DNA of 9,276 bases from Anaerolineae bacterium (lineage in GTDB: Bacteria > Chloroflexota > Anaerolineae > JAFGEY01). The translations under genes were made by a program, and so were the position numbers. This document shows, piece by piece, positions 1-6,226 of the stretch. Position 1 is the stretch's first letter. Every line of letters starts with the position of its first letter. The stretch covers positions 1 to 9,276 of the forward strand of contig JAFGJF010000046.1 in NCBI GenBank assembly GCA_016929205.1. The letters run 5' to 3'. The notes under the pieces were generated by a model. It was not told where the DNA came from. It ran no database searches and saw only the letters and a program-made list of their open reading frames with translations.

Positions 1-150
1 ACCATGCGCCTGCTCGTGCCCTGTCTGGCTACCGGGCAGGCGGCGGGTGTCGCTGCTGCCCTTGCCGTCCAGGATCGCTGCCTGCCGCGCGCCATCGCGG
101 TCGACAAGCTGCGCGCGGCGCTCTTGGGGCAAGATGTCTGGCTGGGCTAA
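1..150 (+). CDS. C-terminal end of an FAD-dependent oxidoreductase (5' end outside window)
   Basis: Frame 1 is open from the first base to a TAA at 148-150, giving the last 49 residues of a protein that begins outside the window. The visible part contains an ATGQAAGVAAALAV stretch followed by a helix with the pattern LRAALLGQ. In the FAD_oxidored family (GR2-type flavoproteins annotated as FAD-dependent oxidoreductases), a GQAAG/GxAAALA segment near the C terminus packs against the FAD, and the chain ends with an L-x-x-x-L-x-x-Q-G/D-V helix as seen here. The substrate cannot be inferred from this fragment. The gene converges on the ABC transporter gene, with only base 151 between the two stop codons, so there is no room for a separate terminator. 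The family call rests on a short motif; that this is a real C terminus is fairly secure. Confidence 0.72.
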   Translation, partial: TMRLLVPCLATGQAAGVAAALAVQDRCLPRAIAVDKLRAALLGQDVWLG

Positions 151-151
151 C

Positions 152-2236
152 CTACCGATCGAACGCTTTGTCCAGCGCCTTTTCCAGCGACTCGTCAAGC
201 GCCAGATCGAATGCCTCGTCGATCGCCCGCTCCAGCACCTCCTCTGACGGCCAGGCAAAGGCCTGATCGAGCGTCTGTTCGAACGAGGGCTCGAGCGGTG
301 AGGTCAGGGCCTGGTCGAGTGCCTGCTCCAGTGCCCGGGCCGGCACGCCGTACTCCACGCCCTCTCCCATCTGCAGCAGCTCCGCTATCGGCTGCGTTGG
401 CGCCAGGTCGCCGTGCCACAGGCGCTGCATCTCTTCGCTGCGCTCCAGCAGCTCATCTAGCTTGCCTTCCGCTTCGCAGCGCCCATCTTTGAGTACGACA
501 ATGTGATCGGCGCGATTCAGCACCGTTTTGCGGTGCGAGACCACCAGGCACGTCACCCCTGACCGTTCAAAGACCCGCTCCCACAGTGTGCGCTCTGTCT
601 CGACGTCCAGGGCGCTGGACAGGTCGTCAAAAACCAGCAGTTCCGGCTCGCGGACAAACATGCGCGCTGCCGCCGTCCGTTGCACCTGCCCGCCGGACAG
701 TCTGACCCCCTTGGGGCCAACTGTCGTTTCCAACCCATCCTCAAATTCATCGAGGTCGTATTCCATCACCGCCAGACGGATGGCCTGCACGATCGCCTCG
801 TCGTCCTCGTTCATGCCCATCAAGACATTATCACGCAGCGAGTCACTGAACAGGCGCGGCACCTGCGCGGTGTAGGCGCTGCGCGGCGGCACAAAGAAAT
901 CGCCGGGATGCTCCACTACCTCACCGTTCCAGCGGATGTCGCCTGCATCCTTGGGCAGCAGTCCCAACAGCACCCGCAAAAACGTCGTCTTGCCCGATCC
1001 GACCCGTCCCGTCACCACGGTCAGCGTGCCGCGTTCCAGGCACAGATTGATATCCTCGATTCCGTGATCCGTACCGGGATAGCGGTAGGCCAGACCGGTC
1101 ACCTGCAAAGTCTGCAGACGATCTGCGTCGCTCTTGGCCGGGTAGACCACGTCAGGGAAATGGCCGTCCATGTACACCGGGCTGAACTCAATCAATGCGT
1201 CTGGGGGCGCGCCTTCCATCAAGCGGTCCATCCGCTCGACCGACACGCCAATCTGCTTGTAACGCGCCACCAGCAGCCCGGTAAACGTCGTCAGCTCGCT
1301 GATCCCTTCCAGGTAAAAGACAAACAACGCAAAATCGCCCACCGTAAACGAGCCCTCGCGCATCGCCTGCCCGGCCAGGATCAACACCACGCCCGTTCCC
1401 AGGTTGACCGCGTTGCGAAACAAAGAGTGCAGGATCTCGTTGAACAGGCGATCTTTGAGCGAGAGTTTTCGCCGCTCGTCGTTGATCTCGTCGAAATGCG
1501 CCAGCACCCCCTCTTCCGCTGTGGCCACTTTGACCGCTTGTGCAGCGCCAAAGAGTTCGCCGATAAACCCGGTGACGATCCCCGTCGCCTTGCGGCTCGC
1601 GCGGCGATAGGTCTCGATCCGTTTGGTCGTCGAATTGGCAATGATCCCGACCACGACAAAGGGCAGGATCGCCAGTACGGTGATCGAGGTGCTGATCTTG
1701 AGCATGATGACGATCGCCACCACGCCAAAAGCAATCATGCCCAGGATATCGTTCAGCCACAGGGCAAACAATGCGATCTCGAACACGTCGCCCCGAAAGC
1801 GGCTCACCGCCTCGCCGGGCGAGTCAGGTAAGGCCAGCGCGCCCGGACGCTTGAGGATGTGCTTGAGCAGATTCTTGCGCAGCAGGGTCATCGTATTGAC
1901 AAAGAACGGGACGTTTGTGCTAATCAAGCCGTAAATACCCAGGATCCGCCCCAATTCGAACGCAAACAACAGGCCGATAATGGACCAGACGTTCAGCCCA
2001 ACTTGCGCGTCCCCGCTGACGAGATCAAAGAACGCGCGCATCACCATCGCCGGCAACTGCCAGAAGACGATCAAGAGCAGCATCGCCGCCAGGTTGACCA
2101 GCCACAGCCCCAGCCGGTAGCGAACCATGCTGAGGATCACTTTCCAGGCTGGCAGCGTGCTGGCCTGACCGTTCTCGGCCCCGCCATGGTCCTTGTTTTT
2201 TGTCTCTTTTGCTGTCGCTTCAGTCGTATCTGTCAT
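152..2236 (-). CDS. ABC exporter half-transporter with degenerate Walker B and a repeat tail (694 aa)
   Basis: This is a fused permease-ATPase half-transporter of the exporter type. About six membrane segments lie within residues 44-325 (roughly 44-66, 84-107, 153-178, 180-200, 270-290, 298-323). In the nucleotide-binding domain I see the A-loop Tyr386, Walker A GRVGSGKT (410-417), Q-loop Gln458, signature LSGGQ (513-517), Walker B LLVFDD (533-538), D-loop SALD (541-544) and H-loop His568. The catalytic Glu after Walker B is Asp538, as in the degenerate subunit of heterodimeric exporters. Residues after about 605 form an extra tail of some 90 residues, longer than usual for the family, ending in four 16-residue repeats (635-694). 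The start ATG overlaps the stop of the upstream partner gene (ATGA), with a strong Shine-Dalgarno 5 nt away. The substrate is unknown; drugs, lipids or peptides are all possible. It is the last gene of the operon. Confidence 0.93.
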   Translation of the reverse strand: MTDTTEATAKETKNKDHGGAENGQASTLPAWKVILSMVRYRLGLWLVNLAAMLLLIVFWQLPAMVMRAFFDLVSGDAQVGLNVWSIIGLLFAFELGRILGIYGLISTNVPFFVNTMTLLRKNLLKHILKRPGALALPDSPGEAVSRFRGDVFEIALFALWLNDILGMIAFGVVAIVIMLKISTSITVLAILPFVVVGIIANSTTKRIETYRRASRKATGIVTGFIGELFGAAQAVKVATAEEGVLAHFDEINDERRKLSLKDRLFNEILHSLFRNAVNLGTGVVLILAGQAMREGSFTVGDFALFVFYLEGISELTTFTGLLVARYKQIGVSVERMDRLMEGAPPDALIEFSPVYMDGHFPDVVYPAKSDADRLQTLQVTGLAYRYPGTDHGIEDINLCLERGTLTVVTGRVGSGKTTFLRVLLGLLPKDAGDIRWNGEVVEHPGDFFVPPRSAYTAQVPRLFSDSLRDNVLMGMNEDDEAIVQAIRLAVMEYDLDEFEDGLETTVGPKGVRLSGGQVQRTAAARMFVREPELLVFDDLSSALDVETERTLWERVFERSGVTCLVVSHRKTVLNRADHIVVLKDGRCEAEGKLDELLERSEEMQRLWHGDLAPTQPIAELLQMGEGVEYGVPARALEQALDQALTSPLEPSFEQTLDQAFAWPSEEVLERAIDEAFDLALDESLEKALDKAFDR
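155..334 (-). repeat. Four in-register 48-bp tandem units encoding a 16-residue C-terminal repeat
   Basis: The 3' end of the ABC gene holds four units with a period of exactly 48 bp: 287-334, 239-286, 191-238 and a shorter last unit 155-190. At protein level the conserved cores are [10 protein letters not shown] (635-644), [10 protein letters not shown] (651-660), [10 protein letters not shown] (667-676) and [10 protein letters not shown] (683-692). The pattern is x-[LFI]-E-[QRK]-[AT]-[LI]-D-[QEK]-A-[LF], each followed by a variable six-residue linker rich in Pro, Ser, Asp and Glu in the first units. The DNA copies have diverged but remain alignable (for example the phrase around tccag/tcgag recurs every 48 bp). 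Each core should form a short amphipathic, acidic helix. I do not recognise the repeat as a named domain. Confidence 0.85.
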
Positions 2237-3978
2237 ACCAGCACCTCCTCCAACCCGGTTTGCAGCAAATGGTAGAAACGCGATGCAGGATCGTTGGCCA
2301 ACTGTTCGCGATCCCCGTATTCGGCCACGTGTCCATCGTCCAGGATCATAATATCGTCGGCCCGCTGCACGGTGCCCAGCCGGTGGGCGATGATGATCGC
2401 CGTGCGATCTCGCAGCAGCCTGTCGACCGCCCGTTCGATAAGCTGCTCCGTCGCCGGGTCCAGCCGCGACGACGCCTCGTCCAAAATGACGAGGCCGGGA
2501 TCGCGCAAAAAGATGCGCGTAAAAGCCAGCAGCTGAGCCTCCCCTGCCGAAAGGCCGCGCCCGCCCGTTTCAAGCCGGGTGTCCAGTCCCTCCGGCAGCG
2601 ACTTGTACCACTCGGCGAGCTCCAATTCCTCGATCACCGCGTGTATGCGCTCGTCGCGAATGTTTTTGTCAAAAAAGGTCAGGTTGTCGCGCACGCTGGC
2701 CTGGAACAACTGCACGTCCTGGGTCACGATCGCCACCCGTTCTCGCAACGCTTTGAGCCTGGATTCCCGAATATTCACCCCACCCAGGGCAATCTGCCCC
2801 TCCGTCGGATCGTACAAGCGAAAGACCAGCCGCGCCAGCGTGCTTTTGCCGCTACCGGTCCGGCCCAGCAGGCCCAGGATCGCTCCCGGACGCAACTGAA
2901 AAGACAGATCCTTGATCACGAGTTCATCCTGGTTATAGGCAAAAGACACGTCGTCGAACGCCAGCGGCAGTGGCCCGCCGGCAATAGCGGCTCCGGGACC
3001 ATCGTTCACCTTGGGCTCGATCTTGCGCAGCTCTGCCAGGCGTTCGGTGCTGGCACCGATATTCTGCAGGTTCTCGATCTGCTGGGTCAGTTCGCGGATC
3101 GGCTGGCCCAGGACGTTGGCATAATAGACCAACAGGTAGACCGTGCCAATCGTCATCAAGCCTTGTTGGTACAGCGTATAGCCGGCCAGGATGGCCATCG
3201 CGTTCCCGATCATCATCATCACCCCACCGGTTACGCGCACGACCAGGAACATTTGCCAGGCCTTGCGCCAGTGTCCTAAAATCCTGTACTGTAGTTTGTA
3301 CAGGCCGCGGATCACAAACTCGACCGCGCCGCTCGAGCGGACGTCCTCTGCCCCTGCCAGACGTTCCTCCAGGTAGCCAAACAGGTCGGCATTCGCTTCG
3401 CGGAGTGCTTTTTGATGCGGGATGGCCAGGCCGCGAACCCGGTTCAGCGCGTACAGCGTAATCGCCGCAAAAATGGTGAACCCGATCCCTACTCGCCAAT
3501 CTTCAAAATAAAGCACCACCAGGACGCCGATCAGCAGCAGCAGGTTGCCCAGCACACGCACCACCAACTGGGAAAAAAAGTTGGACAGTTCGGCCACGTC
3601 GCCGTCGATCCGTTCGATCAATTCGCCCGGGCTGTGATTGTTGTGAAAGCCCATATCCAGGTACAGGCAGTGGCGGGCGATCTCGGCGCGCAGCGCATTG
3701 GTAGCCGTCCAGGCCACGTTCTCGCCGACGTACGTCGCGCCAACAGACACCGTTTGTTGAAATAAGGCGATGCCGATAAAGGCGATGGCCGCCACCAACA
3801 GCTTTTGAACGGACTCGCCGGTCTTGGCTGCATCGATAAAATAGCGCATGATCTGTGGGTTAACAATCTGCAGGCCAATGCCGCTAAACAAGAGGACTGT
3901 CAGCAGCACGAATCGTCCCCGCTGCGGCTTGATGTGCCTGGCCAGCAGATCCCAATACTGTCTGAATGGAATGTTCAT
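2233..3978 (-). CDS. ABC exporter half-transporter with intact Walker B and LSAGE signature (581 aa)
   Basis: This is the partner half-transporter: six predicted membrane segments within residues 24-295, then a complete nucleotide-binding domain. Numbering from the ATG at 3978, it has A-loop Tyr348, Walker A GRTGSGKS (372-379), Q-loop Gln420, a degenerate signature LSAGE (476-480 instead of LSGGQ), Walker B LVILDE (496-501) with the catalytic Glu501, D-loop SRLD (504-507) and H-loop His532. In a heterodimer its Walker motifs would pair with the LSGGQ of the downstream subunit to make the working site, while its LSAGE would complete the degenerate one. A GTG at 3984 is also in frame, but the Shine-Dalgarno overlaps that codon, so I start at the ATG. 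The gene follows the regulator gene after 2 nt and overlaps the next ABC gene by 4 nt. The substrate is unknown. Confidence 0.93.
   Translation of the reverse strand: MNIPFRQYWDLLARHIKPQRGRFVLLTVLLFSGIGLQIVNPQIMRYFIDAAKTGESVQKLLVAAIAFIGIALFQQTVSVGATYVGENVAWTATNALRAEIARHCLYLDMGFHNNHSPGELIERIDGDVAELSNFFSQLVVRVLGNLLLLIGVLVVLYFEDWRVGIGFTIFAAITLYALNRVRGLAIPHQKALREANADLFGYLEERLAGAEDVRSSGAVEFVIRGLYKLQYRILGHWRKAWQMFLVVRVTGGVMMMIGNAMAILAGYTLYQQGLMTIGTVYLLVYYANVLGQPIRELTQQIENLQNIGASTERLAELRKIEPKVNDGPGAAIAGGPLPLAFDDVSFAYNQDELVIKDLSFQLRPGAILGLLGRTGSGKSTLARLVFRLYDPTEGQIALGGVNIRESRLKALRERVAIVTQDVQLFQASVRDNLTFFDKNIRDERIHAVIEELELAEWYKSLPEGLDTRLETGGRGLSAGEAQLLAFTRIFLRDPGLVILDEASSRLDPATEQLIERAVDRLLRDRTAIIIAHRLGTVQRADDIMILDDGHVAEYGDREQLANDPASRFYHLLQTGLEEVLV
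2242..2251 (-). promoter_or_regulatory. Shine-Dalgarno of the second ABC gene, inside the upstream gene
   Basis: Read on the minus strand this is GGAGGAGGTG, followed by a 5-nt spacer (CTGGT) and the ATG at 2236-2234. It lies inside the last codons of the upstream ABC gene, and the start overlaps that gene's stop as ATGA. It fixes the start of the 694-residue protein and implies both coupling and strong independent initiation, consistent with equal synthesis of two heterodimer partners. Confidence 0.85.
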
Positions 3979-3980
3979 CG

Positions 3981-5702
3981 TCACCTCCTTGTTGGCTGGC
4001 GTCTGATCACGACCAATGTTTCGTCGTCAAAAGCGCCCCGATCCTGGGCAAATGTGGCAGCCGCTTCGATGATCAACTCGGCTAGCTCCCCGGCCGGCCG
4101 AGAAGCGTGCTGCACGACCAACTGCTTGAGCCGTTCCTCTCCAAATTCATTTTCCTGTGCGTCGATCATCTCGGTAATCCCGTCCGTATACAACACCAAC
4201 ACGTCCTCCGGCTGCAGCGTGACCGTCTCTTCGACGTACGTTGCTTCCTCAAACACCCCCATGGCCACCCCTGAAGCCGTAAATGCATGGCACTGGCCTG
4301 TTGCCGCGCGGTACAACAGCGGCGGATTGTGACCGGCCAGGGCAAACTCGATTGTCCCCGAGTCGAGGTCCAGGTACCCGACAAAAGCCGTCGCAAACAT
4401 GCTCGACTGTTGATCGGACAAGATCGATCGGTTGGCACGGTCCAACAACGCGGCGGGGCCAAAGTTGAGACCCATCGCAAAGCGCAGTACGGTCACGCTA
4501 AATGCCATAAACAATGCCGCCGGCACGCCCTTGCCCGACACGTCGGCGATCGCGATGGCCAACCGCCCATCCGGCAGTGGGTAAAAGTCGTAAAAATCGC
4601 CTGCCACCTCTTGCGCTGGATGCCAGCAAGCAGCGATATCCCATCCGGGATGTTGGGGAATGTCTCTGGGCAAAAAACCCGTTTGGATCGTCCTTGCCGT
4701 TCCCAGTTCCTGGCTGGTCAGGCGCTGCTGGATCTCTTGTGCATAAAGCCGGGCATTTTCGATCACGATTGCGGCCTGAGAAGCCATCGCCGTCAGCAGG
4801 CGCTCGTCCTGGGCGCTGAACGTGCCGCTCTTTTTGTTCACCAACTGCACTACGCCGATCGTCTTTTGCTGTGGGGTACGCATGGGCGCGGTGAGCATCG
4901 TGTTGGATCGGTAGCCGGACACCTGATCGGGAACGGGCAAAAAACGCGGATCGTCATACGCGCTGCGCGTATTCAGCACCTCGCCGGTGGCCGCAACGTG
5001 CCCGGCAATCCCTTCCCCAACCTTGAGACGGATCTTGTGCAGATCCCCGATCTCTTTCAACATCACCCGCGTAAAGAGCTCGTCCTTTTCCTCGTCGATC
5101 AGGTACAGTGCACCCAGGTCTGCATCGATCGCCCGCGCCAGTTCGTTCAGAATCAGCTTGAGCAGATCGTCGAGGTCCAGATTCGCGGTGATGATCCGGC
5201 TGATGGTCAACATCGCGTCCAATTCCTGCATGGTGTTGGAGCCACGATCGTGGGAAGGTGCCACTTGAGCGGGAGCGTGTTCAATCCGTTTGACCAACAA
5301 CAGCGTATTGGGATCACCCGGTACCTGGGCCGTTTCGCGCGCGACACGATCCATCAAGCTGTGGATCAGGTGCAGTCCCATGCCACCTTTTATCCGTGTC
5401 TCGATCGGTGCATCGAGATCAAATGGCTTGATCTTGTGCGGATCGAGCGGCATGCCCCAATCGTCTAGCGTGATCCAGATCTCGTCGTCTCGTCTTTCTG
5501 CCCGGATCAAGATCTCGCCCGCTTGATCGGGCGGATACGCATAGCTGACAATGTTGGCCGCAGCTTCCTCCACGGCGAGATCGATGTGAAACAACGTTCT
5601 TTCACTCAACCTCAGACGCTCGCTGATGCCGTGACAAAAGTGCGAGATCAGCCGCAGGTTGTCGAGCGTGGCCTCGACCCTCAACTCACCTAGCAGGATC
5701 AT
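3981..5702 (-). CDS. Partner-switch regulator: RsbW-like kinase + GAF + SpoIIE/PP2C phosphatase fusion (573 aa)
   Basis: Three domains can be read in order. Residues 1-140 are a GHKL ATPase of the RsbW/SpoIIAB (HATPase_c_2) type, with an N box containing Glu46 and Asn50 (DLAVEEAAAN, 41-50), a G1 box DDWG-MP (80-85) and a G2 box GGMGLHLI (106-113). Residues about 160-320 are a GAF domain containing GIAGHVAATGE (231-241) and an NK...F...DE pattern (289-300). A signalling helix leads to a SpoIIE-type PP2C phosphatase (about 335-570) with GDFYDF (368-373), DVSGKG (387-392), YTDGITEM (505-512) and FDDETLVV (558-565), so the metal-binding Asp residues look intact. Such proteins set the phosphorylation state of a STAS protein, and the STAS gene lies 9 nt upstream. 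No Shine-Dalgarno precedes the ATG, so translation probably depends on reinitiation. There are no membrane segments, so it is predicted to be cytosolic. The GAF ligand is unknown. Confidence 0.92.
   Translation of the reverse strand: MILLGELRVEATLDNLRLISHFCHGISERLRLSERTLFHIDLAVEEAAANIVSYAYPPDQAGEILIRAERRDDEIWITLDDWGMPLDPHKIKPFDLDAPIETRIKGGMGLHLIHSLMDRVARETAQVPGDPNTLLLVKRIEHAPAQVAPSHDRGSNTMQELDAMLTISRIITANLDLDDLLKLILNELARAIDADLGALYLIDEEKDELFTRVMLKEIGDLHKIRLKVGEGIAGHVAATGEVLNTRSAYDDPRFLPVPDQVSGYRSNTMLTAPMRTPQQKTIGVVQLVNKKSGTFSAQDERLLTAMASQAAIVIENARLYAQEIQQRLTSQELGTARTIQTGFLPRDIPQHPGWDIAACWHPAQEVAGDFYDFYPLPDGRLAIAIADVSGKGVPAALFMAFSVTVLRFAMGLNFGPAALLDRANRSILSDQQSSMFATAFVGYLDLDSGTIEFALAGHNPPLLYRAATGQCHAFTASGVAMGVFEEATYVEETVTLQPEDVLVLYTDGITEMIDAQENEFGEERLKQLVVQHASRPAGELAELIIEAAATFAQDRGAFDDETLVVIRRQPTRR
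3983..3990 (-). promoter_or_regulatory. Shine-Dalgarno that decides the start of the first ABC gene
   Basis: On the minus strand the sequence is AAGGAGGT followed by GACG and ATG (3978-3976). The GGAGG core sits 5 nt from this ATG, but it directly abuts the alternative in-frame GTG at 3984-3982 and shares bases with it, so that GTG could not use it. The GTG would overlap the upstream stop by 4 nt (GTGA), while the ATG leaves a 2-nt gap. I favour the ATG. Confidence 0.75.
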
Positions 5703-5711
5703 ATGTTGTGC

Positions 5712-6044
5712 CTAGAAATCGGCTACGGCCGTTTGAACCGTATCGTACAAGGCAAAAAACTTGTCAAAGCCGATGGTTTGCAGGATGCGGGCCACCTTGT
5801 CATCCATGGCCGCCAGCTTGAGATCGCCCCCGGCCCCCTTGTTTTTGGTGAACACATCGGCCAGGGTGCGCAGCCCGGCGCTGCAAATGTATTGCACCGC
5901 AGCCATATCCAGCACCATCTTGTGCTCGCCGTCCGACATTGCGGCCTGCAAAGCAGCATCCATCTCGGCTGCGCCTTCGGTATCGATGCGCCCGCCCAGT
6001 ACGAACACACTGATCCCGTTCTCCACGCGCTTGCTGATATCCAT
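5712..6044 (-). CDS. STAS-domain anti-sigma-factor-antagonist-like switch protein (110 aa)
   Basis: This is a complete single-domain STAS protein of the SpoIIAA/RsbV type, of normal family length. The opening (ISVFVLGGRIDTEGA, 11-25) is the standard first strands with the G-R-I/L-D turn. The phosphorylation loop reads VQYICSAGLRTL (50-61), aligning with the MDSSG loop of SpoIIAA so that Ser55 sits at the phospho-acceptor position. The residue before it is Cys54 where SpoIIAA has Asp. Family members bind an RsbW-type kinase partner when unphosphorylated. The expected kinase and phosphatase are both in the protein encoded 9 nt downstream. The start ATG has a strong Shine-Dalgarno, AAGGAGGAGG (6059-6050), 5 nt away. 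It is the first gene of the four-gene operon. No sigma factor is in view, so the target it releases or binds is unknown. Confidence 0.93.
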   Translation of the reverse strand: MDISKRVENGISVFVLGGRIDTEGAAEMDAALQAAMSDGEHKMVLDMAAVQYICSAGLRTLADVFTKNKGAGGDLKLAAMDDKVARILQTIGFDKFFALYDTVQTAVADF

Positions 6045-6070
6045 TCTTTCCTCCTCCTTGAAGACAGCGC

Positions 6071-6091
6071 GATCGCCTCAACCTGGCGATC
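6071..6091 (-). other. Hairpin in the operon 5' leader
   Basis: A perfect 7-bp inverted repeat, GATCGCC / GGCGATC, with a 7-nt loop (AGGTTGA as RNA-sense DNA) lies in the leader between the predicted start of transcription (about 6159) and the STAS start codon. Its 3' arm ends 11 nt before the Shine-Dalgarno. No T-run follows, so it is not a terminator. It could stabilise the mRNA or act as a protein site. The rest of the roughly 115-nt leader shows nothing I recognise. Confidence 0.5.
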
Positions 6092-6165
6092 CGTTCCTTG
6101 GACTGGTCAAAATCGATGGGCTAAAATCGTGTCTGGATGACATACGTTGCGCTGATTGCATTCCT

Positions 6166-6194
6166 ATCATACCATAGAATGCGTTTATGTCCAA
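6166..6194 (-). promoter_or_regulatory. Sigma-70/SigA-type promoter of the STAS-switch-ABC operon
   Basis: On the minus strand, TTGGAC (6194-6189) and TATGAT (6171-6166) are separated by exactly 17 nt, and TGG precedes the -10 box, giving an extended -10 (TGn) element. The -35 box matches TTGACA at 4 of 6 positions and the -10 matches TATAAT at 5 of 6. The predicted transcription start is near 6159, about 115 nt before the STAS start codon. It lies in the 182-bp gap after the nitroreductase stop, the only sizeable non-coding stretch before the operon. Confidence 0.7.
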
Positions 6195-6226
6195 GATGGA
6201 TGACCAAAAGGTGCGTGCCGGGCACT

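Noticed and set aside
680..1831. Long open frame on + (383 codons) opposite the ABC gene
   Set aside because: It is antisense to a protein with full ABC motifs. The translation is rich in Gln, His and Arg with no recognisable domain, as expected for the shadow of a GC-rich gene.
2200..3279. Long open frame on + (359 codons) opposite the ABC pair
   Set aside because: It spans two real minus-strand genes, has the same low-complexity shadow composition, and no ribosome binding site or domain.
4287..5468. Long open frame on + (393 codons) opposite the regulator gene
   Set aside because: It is antisense to the kinase-GAF-phosphatase gene, whose motifs are unambiguous.
4545..6078. GCGATCGC octamers (near 4546 and 6069) as cyanobacterial HIP1 repeats
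   Set aside because: I noticed only two in the window, and GATCG is common here through codon choice. HIP1-rich cyanobacterial genomes have a much higher density.
6215..6225. Possible terminator hairpin (GTGC-CGG-GCAC) after the nitroreductase gene
   Set aside because: The stem is only 4 bp with a 3-nt loop, and the T-run on the minus strand is short and offset, too weak to call.
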